Of a stretch of 64,000 bases of DNA, positions 46,430 to 54,958 are shown piece by piece. How positions within the stretch are numbered: the stretch's first letter is position 1; each line of letters starts with the position of its first letter. Below the pieces are notes generated by a model. That model had not been told where the DNA came from. It did no database searches and saw only the letters and a list, made by a program, of their open reading frames with translations. A program made the translations under genes and the position numbers. The DNA comes from Sinomonas cellulolyticus (lineage in GTDB: Bacteria > Actinomycetota > Actinomycetes > Actinomycetales > Micrococcaceae), in NCBI RefSeq assembly GCF_014656475.1, contig NZ_BNCM01000002.1, positions 124,001 to 188,000 on the forward strand. Direction: 5' to 3'.

Positions 46430-47248
46430 ATGACTCAGACTGCCGCCTCCGATTCCCAGCTCGCCCGCTGGCAGCGCTTCCGGGAGAACCGCAATGCCGC
46501 CCTCGCCGAGGAGCACGGCTGGCTGACCCTGACCTCGTTCCAGTGGCTCGAGCCCACACCCTCCCCCGTGGAACTGGTTCCGGGGCTGTGGTCCACGTCC
46601 GAGGAGACGGGCGTCGAGGCGGCCGTCCTCACGGCGCGCGCCGAGGAGGGACTTGTCTTCGACGAGGAGGGCACGCCCGTGGACGGGACGTTCAGCGCGC
46701 ATCTGTCGGAGGACGAGTCCCTGAACTGGGTGCGGTACGGGACGATCGTGGTGGAGCTGGCCATGCGCGGCGGCCGGTACGCGATCCGCACGCGTGACTC
46801 CGCCTCGCCCACGCGGACCGAGTTCCACGGTGTCCCCACGTTCCCCTACGCCCCTGAATGGGTTGTCGAGGCTCGCTGGGAGCCGTACCCGGAGCCGCGC
46901 GCCGTGCCGATCTCCACCGCCAACCCGCTCGTGGACGGCGTGCACCTCTCCGCCGGGGAGGTCGTGTTCAGCCGGCACGGGCACGAGTACCGTCTGCAGG
47001 CGGAGCAGGGCAGGCTCGGCGGGCTGACCATCACGTTCCACGACGAGACCAACGGGAAGACCACGGACGACTGGCGCAAGGTCGAGACGCCGCGTCCGCG
47101 CCCCGACGGCACCGTGGTGCTGGACTTCAACCGGGCCATCAACTATCCCAGCGCCTTCACCCCCTACGGCACGTGCCCCATGCCCGTGCGCGGCAATTCG
47201 CTGGACCTCGCGGTGGAGGCCGGCGAGAGGACGCCCGAGGCGGAGTAG
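46430..47248 (+). CDS. DUF1684-family protein
   Basis: This 272-residue cytoplasmic protein matches the DUF1684 pattern: WQRFRENRNAALAEEHGWL at the start, then a beta-rich core with FPYAPEWVVEARWEPYPEPR and the terminal NYPSAFTPYGTCPMPV. The conserved late Cys and Tyr are present. The family has no established activity. CATTCT (46417-46422) seven bases before the ATG is a possible leaderless -10. Confidence 0.87.
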   Translation: MTQTAASDSQLARWQRFRENRNAALAEEHGWLTLTSFQWLEPTPSPVELVPGLWSTSEETGVEAAVLTARAEEGLVFDEEGTPVDGTFSAHLSEDESLNWVRYGTIVVELAMRGGRYAIRTRDSASPTRTEFHGVPTFPYAPEWVVEARWEPYPEPRAVPISTANPLVDGVHLSAGEVVFSRHGHEYRLQAEQGRLGGLTITFHDETNGKTTDDWRKVETPRPRPDGTVVLDFNRAINYPSAFTPYGTCPMPVRGNSLDLAVEAGERTPEAE

Positions 47249-47266
47249 CGCGTCAGGAAGCCGCTC

Positions 47267-48043
47267 TCACTTGGGCGCCATGCGGATCGCGCCGTCGAGC
47301 CGGATGGTCTCGCCGTTGAGCATGGCGTTGTCCACGATGTGCGCCACGAGGTTCGCGTACTCTGCGGGCCGGCCGAGCCGGGCGGGGTGCGGCACCTGAT
47401 GCCCGAGCGAATCCTGGGCCTCCTGCGACAGGCCGGCCATCATGGGGGTCTCGAAGATCCCCGGGGCGATCGTCACCACCCGGATGAGCGAGCGGGCCAG
47501 CTCGCGGGCGATCGGCAGGGTCATCGCGTGCACCGCGCCCTTCGACGCGGAGTAGGCGGGCTGGCCGATCTGGCCGTCGAACGCGGCGACGGACGCCGTG
47601 TTGACGATGACTCCCCGCTCCGGGCCGCCGAGGTCGGTCGAGACGGGGTCGGTGGCCGCGATGGCCTCGGCGGCCAGCCGGATCACGTTGAACGTCCCCA
47701 CGAGGTTGACGCGGATGACGCGCTCGAACTGCTCGAGCGGCAGCACGCCGTCGCGCCCCAGCACCTTGCCCGGCGTCGCGATCCCCGCGCAGTTCACCAC
47801 CACGCGCAGCGGCGCGAACCCGCCCGCCCGCACGACGGCGGCGCGCACCTGCTGCTCGTCGGTCACGTCCGCGGGGGCGAACGCCGCGCGCTCGCCCAGC
47901 TCGGCCGCGAGCGCCTCGCCCGCACTGCCCGGCAGGTCCACGAGCACGACGGCGGCACCCTCCGCGTGCAACCGGCGCGCCGTCGCGGCCCCGAGGCCCG
48001 AGGCCCCTCCGGTGATGAGTGCGCTCGCGCCGCGAAGCTCCAT
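47267..48043 (-). CDS. Short-chain dehydrogenase, type II 3-hydroxyacyl-CoA dehydrogenase-like
   Basis: This 258-residue SDR has the NAD site TGGASGLG, catalytic Ser in [11 protein letters not shown] and the YSASK pair, and ends in the [12 protein letters not shown] segment. The [12 protein letters not shown] insertion is like that of 17-beta-HSD10-type enzymes, which act on 3-hydroxyacyl-CoA in branched-chain amino acid or fatty acid breakdown. An inverted repeat upstream (48065-48080) suggests TetR-type control. The Shine-Dalgarno is GGGAGGA. Confidence 0.9.
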   Translation of the reverse strand: MELRGASALITGGASGLGAATARRLHAEGAAVVLVDLPGSAGEALAAELGERAAFAPADVTDEQQVRAAVVRAGGFAPLRVVVNCAGIATPGKVLGRDGVLPLEQFERVIRVNLVGTFNVIRLAAEAIAATDPVSTDLGGPERGVIVNTASVAAFDGQIGQPAYSASKGAVHAMTLPIARELARSLIRVVTIAPGIFETPMMAGLSQEAQDSLGHQVPHPARLGRPAEYANLVAHIVDNAMLNGETIRLDGAIRMAPK

Positions 48044-48064
48044 GGTTCCTCCCGATCGGTTCGA

Positions 48065-48080
48065 GTTAATGGTCGCTAAC
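48065..48080. promoter_or_regulatory. TetR-type operator candidate upstream of the SDR gene
   Basis: GTTAATGGTCGCTAAC has GTTA and TAAC arms around an 8-base centre and lies 21 bases from the SDR ATG. Such sites are common for acyl-CoA-responsive TetR regulators. No such regulator gene is adjacent. Confidence 0.5.
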
Positions 48081-48145
48081 CGGGATCGATCCTAGCGGAC
48101 GGGGGTGACGCAGGCCACGTGCGGCGCCCCACTACGCTGGTGGCC

Positions 48146-49321
48146 ATGCAGCCAACGACCTGGGCGGAGCGCGCCCAAGCCGCAGCGGACAGCGTCAACG
48201 AGGGCTTCGGGCACCGGATCCTCCGCGTCATCCCCGGCACGTGGATCGCCTCGGTCGCGCGGCCGGCGCGGAAGATCGCGCGCCCCTGGGACCCGTGGCA
48301 CTACTGGTGGCAGGCCCACTACCTGGACTGCCTCGTGGATGCGTCGTGGCGGCAGCTGGGTGACCGCGGGCCGCAGGGAGGTGATCCCGAGTCCGGAGGG
48401 GAGGCCCGCGAGCCCCGCGAGCTCGTCCTGGCCCGGCACCTGCTCACCGGCATCCGGATCCGCAACGTCTTCCAGTACCGCAACGCGTTCTACGACGACA
48501 TGGCCTGGCTGGCCCTCTCCGCGGCCCGCGCCGAGCACCTCTCGGGGCTCGTGGCCCACCGAAGCCTCCCCAACGCCCGCACCATCGCCCGCGTGCTCGG
48601 CCGCCAGCTCGTGCTGGCCAGCACGCCGGAGGGCGGAGGGGGGACCTACTGGAACACCCAGCGCCGTTTCAAGAACACCCCGGCCACGTCACCGGCGGCG
48701 CTCTTCTTTGCCCGCAGCGGCGACCGCGAGCGCGCCCAGGCGCTCGTCGACTGGCTCGATGCCACCCTGTTCGATCCCTCCCAGGGCCTCTACCTCGACG
48801 GCATCAACCTCAACCGCGACGGCACCACCGAGCTCAAGCCGGACATCTGGACCTACAACCAGGGGCCCGTCCTGGGCGCGCTCGTGACCCTCGGGGGCGC
48901 GGAGAACCTCGCCCGCGCCGAGACGCTCATCGCGGCTGTGGACGAGCACCTCACAGCGAACTGGGAGACGCACGACGGCGCGCTCCGCCGCACGCTGCGG
49001 GGCGACGGGGGCGGGGACGCCGGGCTCTTCATGGGCATCCTCGCGCGCTACCTGACCGTGGCCGCAGTCCACGAGGGCCTCTCCGCGGACGCCAGGGCGA
49101 CGGCGCGACGGCTTGTGCTGGACACGGCGGAGGCGCTCTGGGCCGGCGCGGAGGAACGGTGCGGCCGGACGGACGGCGAGGGGGACGAGACCTACTGGAC
49201 ATTCCCCCAGAGACCCGGCCAGACGGCGTCGGACGAGTACCCGCCGGGCCGGCGCGTCGAGCTCTCCACCCAGCTGCAGGCCTGGATGGTGCTCGAGTTC
49301 GCGCATCAGTTGACCCGGTAG
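48146..49321 (+). CDS. Glycoside hydrolase family 76 protein (alpha-1,6-mannanase type), no signal peptide
   Basis: This 391-residue (alpha/alpha)6-barrel protein has the paired aspartates of GH76 in AFYDDMAWLAL. Other motifs are FKNTPATSPAALFFAR, WTYNQGPVLGALVTLGG and the GLFMGILARYL helix. Known GH76 enzymes hydrolyse alpha-1,6-mannan outside the cell, but this one begins MQPTTWAERAQAAADSVNEG with no export signal. TACGCT (48133-48138) ends seven bases before the ATG, indicating a leaderless transcript and supporting this start, so the lack of a signal is probably real. Confidence 0.88.
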   Translation: MQPTTWAERAQAAADSVNEGFGHRILRVIPGTWIASVARPARKIARPWDPWHYWWQAHYLDCLVDASWRQLGDRGPQGGDPESGGEAREPRELVLARHLLTGIRIRNVFQYRNAFYDDMAWLALSAARAEHLSGLVAHRSLPNARTIARVLGRQLVLASTPEGGGGTYWNTQRRFKNTPATSPAALFFARSGDRERAQALVDWLDATLFDPSQGLYLDGINLNRDGTTELKPDIWTYNQGPVLGALVTLGGAENLARAETLIAAVDEHLTANWETHDGALRRTLRGDGGGDAGLFMGILARYLTVAAVHEGLSADARATARRLVLDTAEALWAGAEERCGRTDGEGDETYWTFPQRPGQTASDEYPPGRRVELSTQLQAWMVLEFAHQLTR

Positions 49322-49377
49322 ATGCTCTCCTCGAGGTAATCCGCCGGCATTAGCGAAGCTCAAGGTTGCGTAATTGT

Positions 49378-49393
49378 CGTGATTTGCGTCACA
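49378..49393. promoter_or_regulatory. CRP/GlxR-like operator upstream of the iron operon
   Basis: CGTGATTTGCGTCACA matches TGTGA-N6-TCACA at nine of ten positions. It lies 24 bases before the DtxR-like box. Confidence 0.55.
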
Positions 49394-49416
49394 TTAAGAC
49401 AGGAATAGACGGTTTC

Positions 49417-49435
49417 TTAGGTGTGGCTAACCTAC
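49417..49435. promoter_or_regulatory. DtxR/IdeR iron box
   Basis: TTAGGTGTGGCTAACCTAC matches the consensus TTAGGTTAGGCTAACCTAA at 16 of 19 positions. It lies 55 bases before the substrate-binding-protein gene, as expected for iron repression. Confidence 0.85.
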
Positions 49436-49490
49436 AGTCGATCCTGACGTCGTCACTCCACCACCGTGACCCCACGAAAGGGACGCTTCC

Positions 49491-50537
49491 ATGAAGTTCC
49501 GCCCCCGAGCCCTGGCCGGCCTCGCGATGGCCGCCGCGGCCACCCTCTCGATGGCCGCCTGCGGCACGTCCGCGAACTCCGCCGGCGCCTCCGGCGCCGC
49601 CACCCCGGGAACGACCATCACCGTGTACAACGCCCAGCACGAGTCGCTCACCAAGGAGTGGATCGACGCGTTCACCGCCGAGACCGGCATCAAGGTGGAC
49701 TACCGCCAGGGCGATGACACCGAGATGTCCAACCAGATCGTCCAGGAGGGCGCGAACTCGCCCGCGGACGTCTTCCTCACCGAGAACTCCCCCGCGATGA
49801 CGCAGGTGGAGAACGCGGGCCTCTTCACGGACATCGACCCGGCAACGATCGCGCAGGTCCCAGCCGAGTACCGCCCCTCCACGAACAAGTGGATCGGCAT
49901 CGCCGCCCGCTCCACCGTCTTCGCATACAACAAGGACAAGCTCTCCCAGGACCAGCTGCCGAAGTCGATCATGGACCTCGAGAAGCCGGAGTGGAAGGGC
50001 CGCTGGGCTGCCTCGCCCTCCGGCGCGGACTTCCAGGCGATCATCTCCGCGATGCTCGAGCTCAAGGGCGAGTCCGCCACCGGCGACTGGCTCAAGGCCA
50101 TGAAGGACAACGCCAAGGCCTACAAGGGCAACTCGACGGCCATGAAGGCCGTCAACGCCGGCGAGGTCGAGGGCGCAGTCATCTACCACTACTACTGGTT
50201 CGGCGACCAGGCCAAGACCGGCGAGAACTCCAAGAACGTGGGCCTCGAGTACTTCAAGAACCAGGATCCCGGCGCCTTCGTCTCCGTCTCGGGCGGCGGC
50301 GTGCTCAAGTCCTCGAAGAAGCAGGCCGCGGCGCAGGCCTTCCTGAAGTTCGTCACCGGCAAGAAGGGCCAGGAGGTCCTCCAGAAGGGAACGTCCTTCG
50401 AGTACGCGGTCGGCTCCGACGTGCCGTCCAATGACAAGCTCGTGCCGCTCAAGGACCTGGACGCGCCCAAGGTCGATCCGGCCAAGCTCAACTCCAAGAA
50501 GGTCAACGACCTCATGACCTCGGCAGGACTCCTCTAA
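49491..50537 (+). CDS. Ferric iron ABC transporter, substrate-binding lipoprotein (FutA/AfuA type)
   Basis: This 348-residue lipoprotein has the lipobox LSMAAC at about residue 20. The periplasmic-binding fold starts TTITVYNAQHESLTKEWIDA. Tyrosines in VIYHYYWFGD are the likely Fe(III) ligands, as in FutA and FbpA. The DtxR box and a CRP-like site lie upstream. The gene is followed after three bases by the permease. A strong Shine-Dalgarno (GAAAGG) precedes ATG 49491. Confidence 0.93.
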   Translation: MKFRPRALAGLAMAAAATLSMAACGTSANSAGASGAATPGTTITVYNAQHESLTKEWIDAFTAETGIKVDYRQGDDTEMSNQIVQEGANSPADVFLTENSPAMTQVENAGLFTDIDPATIAQVPAEYRPSTNKWIGIAARSTVFAYNKDKLSQDQLPKSIMDLEKPEWKGRWAASPSGADFQAIISAMLELKGESATGDWLKAMKDNAKAYKGNSTAMKAVNAGEVEGAVIYHYYWFGDQAKTGENSKNVGLEYFKNQDPGAFVSVSGGGVLKSSKKQAAAQAFLKFVTGKKGQEVLQKGTSFEYAVGSDVPSNDKLVPLKDLDAPKVDPAKLNSKKVNDLMTSAGLL

Positions 50538-50540
50538 CCC

Positions 50541-52157
50541 TTGGACCAGGCCCCAGCCACCGCTCTCCCCGCCGGCGTCCCGCAGGCGGGCGAGGCGACC
50601 ACGGCGGCGGGCGAGGGCACGCGCCCTCGCCCGCTGCGCCGTCGTCCGCCAGCCCTCATCGTCCTCGTGGCGTGCCTCATCACCGCCGCCTCGCTCGTCC
50701 CGCTCGGGTTCGTGGTCACCACCACCATCTCGACGGGGTGGGACACGGCCACGGCACTCATCTTCCGGCCCCGCACGCTCGAGCTCCTGGGCAACACCCT
50801 TGAGCTCATGCTCATCACGGTGCCGCTGTGCATCGTGCTCGGGGTCGGCGGGGCGTGGCTCGTGGAGCGGACCTGGCTCAAGGGGAACAAGGTCTGGGCG
50901 GTGCTGCTCGCGGCGCCCCTCGCGATTCCCGCGTTCGTGAACTCGTACGCGTGGGTCTCCGCAGTTCCTGGGCTCCAGGGCATCTTCTCGGGCGTCCTCA
51001 TCGCGACCCTCTCGTACTACCCCCTCGTGTACATCCCCGCCGCGGCGACCCTGTCCCGCATGGACCCCGCGATCGAGCAGTCGGCGGCCTCCCTCGGGCT
51101 GGGCGCGTGGCGGGTGTTCTTCCGCGTGGTGCTGCCGCAGCTGCGGATCGCCGTGGCCGGCGGCGCGCTCCTCGTCGCGCTGCACCTCCTCGCGGAGTAC
51201 GGCGCGTTCGCCATGATCCGCTTCGACACCTTCACCACGGCGATCATGGAGCAGTACCGCTCCACCTTCAACGGGGCCGCGGGCAACATGCTCGCTTCCG
51301 TGCTCGTCGCGGTGTGCCTCGTGCTGCTCGTGGTCGAGGCGCGCCTGCGGGGCAACGCTCGGTACGCCCGCATCGGCTCCGGCGCCCAGGCCCTCCCCGC
51401 CCGCCTGCCGCTCGGCCGGTGGCAGGCCCCGGCCCAGGCTGGCCTGCTCGCGCTCGCGGTGCTCGCGGTCGGCGTGCCGCTGTGGATGACCCTCACGTGG
51501 ACCATGCAGGGAGGCGCGCAGATCTGGGAGACCGACGAGCTGGCCGGGGCATTGTGGTCCAGCCTCTGGCTCGGACTCCTCGGGGCTGTCGTGACCACCG
51601 CCGTCGCCTTCCCCCTCGCCTTCCTCGCGGACCGGTACTCCGGCTGGCTCTCGCGCGCGCTTGAGCTGGCCAACTACGTCACGAGCTCGATGCCCGGGAT
51701 CGTGCTGGCCCTCGCGTTCGTCACCGTGGCACTGCGGGCTGTGCCGGGCGTCTACCAGACCACCGGCCTCCTCGTCGCCGCGTACGTCCTGCTCTTCATT
51801 CCCCGCGCCCTCGTCAACCTCCGGGCCGGGCTGGCCCAGGCGCCGAAGGAGCTCGAGGAGGCGGCCCGTGCGCTCGGTAAGCCGCCGGCCGTGGCCCTCG
51901 TCCGCGTCACGCTGCGCCTGGCCGCGCCGGCCGCTGCCGGCGGCGCGGCACTCGTGTTCCTCGCCGTCCTGAACGAGCTCACGGCCACGCTCCTGCTCTC
52001 CCCGCTCGGCACGAAGACCCTCGCCACCGAGTTCTGGGCCCTCTCGAGCGAGATCGACTATGCGGGCGCGGCCCCCTACGCGCTCCTCATGATCGGGCTC
52101 TCCGCACCCATGACGTACCTGTTGTTCCAGCAGTCCAAGAAAGCAGCCGGACAGTGA
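50541..52157 (+). CDS. Ferric iron ABC transporter, permease (fused double-domain)
   Basis: This 538-residue protein has twelve helices and two copies of the permease EAA loop (EQSAASLGLGAWRVFFRVVLPQ and EEAARALGKPPAVALVRVTL). This is the single-chain form found in AfuB/FbpB systems. It starts at TTG 50541, three bases past the upstream stop. It overlaps the ATPase gene by GTGA, so the three genes are one operon. Confidence 0.92.
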   Translation: MDQAPATALPAGVPQAGEATTAAGEGTRPRPLRRRPPALIVLVACLITAASLVPLGFVVTTTISTGWDTATALIFRPRTLELLGNTLELMLITVPLCIVLGVGGAWLVERTWLKGNKVWAVLLAAPLAIPAFVNSYAWVSAVPGLQGIFSGVLIATLSYYPLVYIPAAATLSRMDPAIEQSAASLGLGAWRVFFRVVLPQLRIAVAGGALLVALHLLAEYGAFAMIRFDTFTTAIMEQYRSTFNGAAGNMLASVLVAVCLVLLVVEARLRGNARYARIGSGAQALPARLPLGRWQAPAQAGLLALAVLAVGVPLWMTLTWTMQGGAQIWETDELAGALWSSLWLGLLGAVVTTAVAFPLAFLADRYSGWLSRALELANYVTSSMPGIVLALAFVTVALRAVPGVYQTTGLLVAAYVLLFIPRALVNLRAGLAQAPKELEEAARALGKPPAVALVRVTLRLAAPAAAGGAALVFLAVLNELTATLLLSPLGTKTLATEFWALSSEIDYAGAAPYALLMIGLSAPMTYLLFQQSKKAAGQ

Positions 52158-53302
52158 CCGAACAGATCCCCACTCCCGTGACGTCGGCCCGCCTGCCGGA
52201 GCCCCGCATCTCCCCCGAGATCGCAAGGACCGCGGACCACCACCTTGACATCGAGGGCGTGACGAAGAACTTCGGGCACCAGCAGGTGCTCAAAGGCGTC
52301 AACCTCTCAGTGGCACGCGGGGGGACGACAGCGATCGTGGGCCCGAGCGGCTCCGGCAAGACCACAATGCTGCGCCTCATCGCGGGGTTCGAGGCCCCGG
52401 ACACAGGGCGCATCCTCATGGACGGGCGCGAGGTGGCCGGCGGGACGTGGGTGCCCGCGCACCGGCGCAACATCGGCTACGTGGCGCAGGACGGTGCTCT
52501 GTTCCCGCACCTCTCCGTGGGGCAGAACGTCGCGTTCGGCCTGGACCGGGAGAAGTTCCGCGGGCGCAAGGAAGTCGCCGCGCGCGTCGAGGAGCTGCTG
52601 GACATGGTGGCCCTCGACGGCTCCTATGCGAAGCGCCGTCCCCACCAGCTCTCCGGCGGCCAGCAGCAGCGCATCGCCCTCGCCCGCGCGATGGCGTGCG
52701 AGCCGGAGGTCATGCTGCTGGACGAGCCGTTCTCGGCCCTGGACGCGGGCCTGCGCGTGGCGACCCGCCGCGCGATCGGCAAGGTCCTGCACGACGCCGG
52801 GGTCACCACCATCCTCGTCACCCACGACCAGGCCGAGGCGCTCTCCTTCGCGGACCAGGTCGCCGTGATGCGCGGCGGGAAGCTCGCCCAGATCGGCAAC
52901 CCCTTCGTCGTGTACACGCGCCCGGCGGACCGGGCCACCGCCGAGTTCCTCGGCGACGCCGTGATCCTCGATGCGTGGCTCGAGGGCTCCCTCGCGATGT
53001 GCTCCCTGGGTGCCATCCCCGTGAGGCGTCCGCCCGCCCAGGGGCGCGTGCAGATCATGCTCCGTCCCGAGCAGATCCGCATCGCCGCGGACTCCCGCAT
53101 CCACGGCACGGTGCTCGACTGGGACTACTTCGGCCCCGAGTCGTCGGTACGGATCAAGCTGCCCGAGCGGCCCGCGGATCCGCGCATCCCCGGAGGCGGG
53201 GAGGTCATCACGATCCGCCACTGGAACGCCGCCATGGCAAGGGCAGGGATGGACCTCGCGCTCAAGGTCATCGGTGAGGGCGTGGCCTTCCCGGTCGACT
53301 GA
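52154..53302 (+). CDS. Ferric iron ABC transporter, ATP-binding protein
   Basis: This 382-residue ATPase starts at GTG 52154. Motifs are Walker A GPSGSGKTT, signature LSGGQQQR, Walker B LLDEPFSALD and the switch HDQAEALS. A C-terminal TOBE-type domain (after 270; IMLRPEQIRI) completes an FbpC-type subunit. It energises uptake of ferric iron delivered by the neighbouring lipoprotein. Confidence 0.94.
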   Translation: MTEQIPTPVTSARLPEPRISPEIARTADHHLDIEGVTKNFGHQQVLKGVNLSVARGGTTAIVGPSGSGKTTMLRLIAGFEAPDTGRILMDGREVAGGTWVPAHRRNIGYVAQDGALFPHLSVGQNVAFGLDREKFRGRKEVAARVEELLDMVALDGSYAKRRPHQLSGGQQQRIALARAMACEPEVMLLDEPFSALDAGLRVATRRAIGKVLHDAGVTTILVTHDQAEALSFADQVAVMRGGKLAQIGNPFVVYTRPADRATAEFLGDAVILDAWLEGSLAMCSLGAIPVRRPPAQGRVQIMLRPEQIRIAADSRIHGTVLDWDYFGPESSVRIKLPERPADPRIPGGGEVITIRHWNAAMARAGMDLALKVIGEGVAFPVD

Positions 53303-53391
53303 GTCGGGGACCCACCTCAGGCGCGCCACGTATCAACGCCCGCGGCATTAAGACTTCGTAAGGACCGCACCAGCCCCTGCCTGCAGCGGCG

Positions 53392-53397
53392 TAGCAT
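53392..53397 (+). promoter_or_regulatory. Possible -10 element for the leader of the APC permease
   Basis: TAGCAT fits TANNNT and would start transcription near 53403, just at the first paired base of the leader. No convincing -35 is visible 17-18 bases upstream, so this is tentative. Confidence 0.4.
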
Positions 53398-53402
53398 CAC
53401 GT

Positions 53403-53460
53403 ACCAGGTGAGCCGGGAAGTCTGGTCGGCAGCGTGTGCAGCCGTTGTCTGACCGGAGGT
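53403..53460 (+). promoter_or_regulatory. Switch-like structured leader RNA upstream of an APC permease
   Basis: Two exclusive folds are possible. In fold A, TCTGGTC (53421-53427) pairs with GACCGGA (53451-53457), seven pairs with one U-G. It is stacked on a hairpin GGCAGC-GTGT-GCAGCC (53428-53443, one A-A mismatch), and this hides part of the Shine-Dalgarno GGAGG (53455-53459). In fold B, ACCAG (53403-53407) takes CTGGT (53422-53426) and so frees the Shine-Dalgarno. This is the layout of a translational riboswitch or leader attenuator. I cannot place it in a known class; it lacks the cobalamin, M-box, fluoride and ydaO signatures I know. Confidence 0.55.
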
Positions 53461-53467
53461 GCCCCCC

Positions 53468-53539
53468 ATGTTCCCTGTTGCCTTGCGCCCGATCCTCCCT
53501 GCCGTCACGGTCGCCGTCGCCAGCGAGGGCTCGCGGTGA
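53468..53539 (+). CDS. Short upstream ORF, 23 residues, coupled to the permease
   Basis: ATG 53468 follows the GGAGG Shine-Dalgarno at a good distance and reads MFPVALRPILPAVTVAVAS before ending EGSR at TGA 53537-53539. That stop overlaps the GTG start of the permease (GTGA). The peptide is mildly hydrophobic with two prolines. It probably serves to couple or tune permease translation rather than acting as a free product. Confidence 0.5.
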   Translation: MFPVALRPILPAVTVAVASEGSR

Positions 53540-54933
53540 GGCCCGCGACGTCGGCGGCGGACCGCCGTCCGCTGCTCCACTCGCGGCTCGCGCTGCTGCT
53601 GGCCTTCGCGTTTGCGGTGATGGCGGACCCGGTGTCCTCGGTCGCCTACGCCATCGAGGCAGCCCTGCGTGCGCTCGACGGCGATGTGGCCCTGCTCGGA
53701 GCGACCATGGGCCTCGTGGTGGCGATCATCGCCCTGGTGATCCTGAACTACCGGCAGCTGGTGGGCCGCTACCCCCAGGGCGGGGGCGCCTCGGCGGCCG
53801 TCGGGGAGGCGTTCGGGGACGGATGGTCCTTCCTGCCGATCGGGGCACTCGTGGTGGACTTCGTCCTCACGATTGCGATCAGCGTCTCCGCCGGGGCGTC
53901 TGCGGTGATCGCCTACTTCCCGGCGCTGGCACCATGGCGGCTGCCGCTGGCGCTGGCCCTGATCGTGGTGGTCGGGTCGCTGACGTGGTTCGGACACCTC
54001 GGCCGCCTGGTGTTCGCGGCGATGACCATCGCGTTCGTCGCCGTGGCGGCCCTCGTCCTGGGGTACGGGCTCTTCGCGGAGCCCCACACTGTCGGGACGG
54101 TCACGGCGGCGGCCGGGCAGCCGCCCGTGCTCGCCGTCGTGCTGGCCTTCCCCGTGGCCATGGCCCTCGCCACGGGAGTGGAGGCGCCGTCGTCGGCCAT
54201 CGCTCAGCTCGGCCAGCTCGACGACCCAGACCGTGCCCGCTTCGGCCGGGTCACGCTGTGGCTCACGCTCGGCATCGTCGGTGCCATCACCCTCGGCCTC
54301 ACCCTCGAGGCAGTGCGCCTCGGCGTCGGCATCCCGCCGGAGGACAGCACTCAGATCGCCGAGCTCGCGCGCATCGCTGCCCCCGCTCCCGTCTTCGCCG
54401 CATTCCAGCTCGTCACCGCGCTCCTGCTGCTCTCCGCCGCCAGTTCCTCGTTCCAGGCGGGACCGGGCCTGCTCAAGGCCCTCGCGCTCCACACCACCCG
54501 TCGTGGCGAAACCGTGGGGATCCTCCCGGGCGCCCTCGGCCGGACCGATGCCGACCACACCCCCTACTGGGGAGTCGCCCTGTTCATCCTCCTTGCCGGA
54601 GCCATTACCGGCGCGGCCGGGGGAAACGACCAGGAGCTCGTCCTCTTCTACGCCGTCTCCGTGTTCCTGAGCTTCCTCGCCGGACTGGTGTCCATGGCCG
54701 TCTTCTCCCACCGTGACCGCCGCCCGTGGTCGCTGGCCCTGAACATCGCCGGCGCCCTCGTCGTCTCCTTCACCCTCGCCGCCAACCTCACCCGTGGCCT
54801 GCCGATCATCAGCCTGGCTGCCGCCGTCCTCATCGCGGGCATGCTCTACACCGCGTGGACCCGGGCCGGGAGGCCACGAGGGGTCCGCAACGCCGAGTCC
54901 GAGAGCGAGCGGGAGGAGGACTCCCTGGCCTGA
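53536..54933 (+). CDS. APC-superfamily permease (amino acid or K+ transport; KimA-like resemblance)
   Basis: This 465-residue polytopic protein has about 12 helices. The first helix contains AVMADPVSSVAYAIEAAL, and the loop after helix 2 has NYRQLVGRYPQGGGASAAVG, both typical of APC permeases including the KimA/YdaO group. There is no large cytoplasmic domain. I start at GTG 53536, which overlaps the stop of the short upstream ORF; the frame is open further upstream but without a plausible start. Substrate uncertain between amino acid and potassium. Confidence 0.8.
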   Translation: MRPATSAADRRPLLHSRLALLLAFAFAVMADPVSSVAYAIEAALRALDGDVALLGATMGLVVAIIALVILNYRQLVGRYPQGGGASAAVGEAFGDGWSFLPIGALVVDFVLTIAISVSAGASAVIAYFPALAPWRLPLALALIVVVGSLTWFGHLGRLVFAAMTIAFVAVAALVLGYGLFAEPHTVGTVTAAAGQPPVLAVVLAFPVAMALATGVEAPSSAIAQLGQLDDPDRARFGRVTLWLTLGIVGAITLGLTLEAVRLGVGIPPEDSTQIAELARIAAPAPVFAAFQLVTALLLLSAASSSFQAGPGLLKALALHTTRRGETVGILPGALGRTDADHTPYWGVALFILLAGAITGAAGGNDQELVLFYAVSVFLSFLAGLVSMAVFSHRDRRPWSLALNIAGALVVSFTLAANLTRGLPIISLAAAVLIAGMLYTAWTRAGRPRGVRNAESESEREEDSLA

Positions 54934-54958
54934 CCATCGCTGGAGCGGGCACCCCTGC

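Noticed and set aside
49389..52226. 945-codon minus-strand frame opposite the iron operon
   Set aside because: A shadow; the plus strand encodes three linked ABC transporter subunits with full motifs.
53403..53460. Assignment of the leader to cobalamin, M-box, fluoride or ydaO riboswitches
   Set aside because: None of the core sequences I know for those classes is present; the region is left as unclassified.
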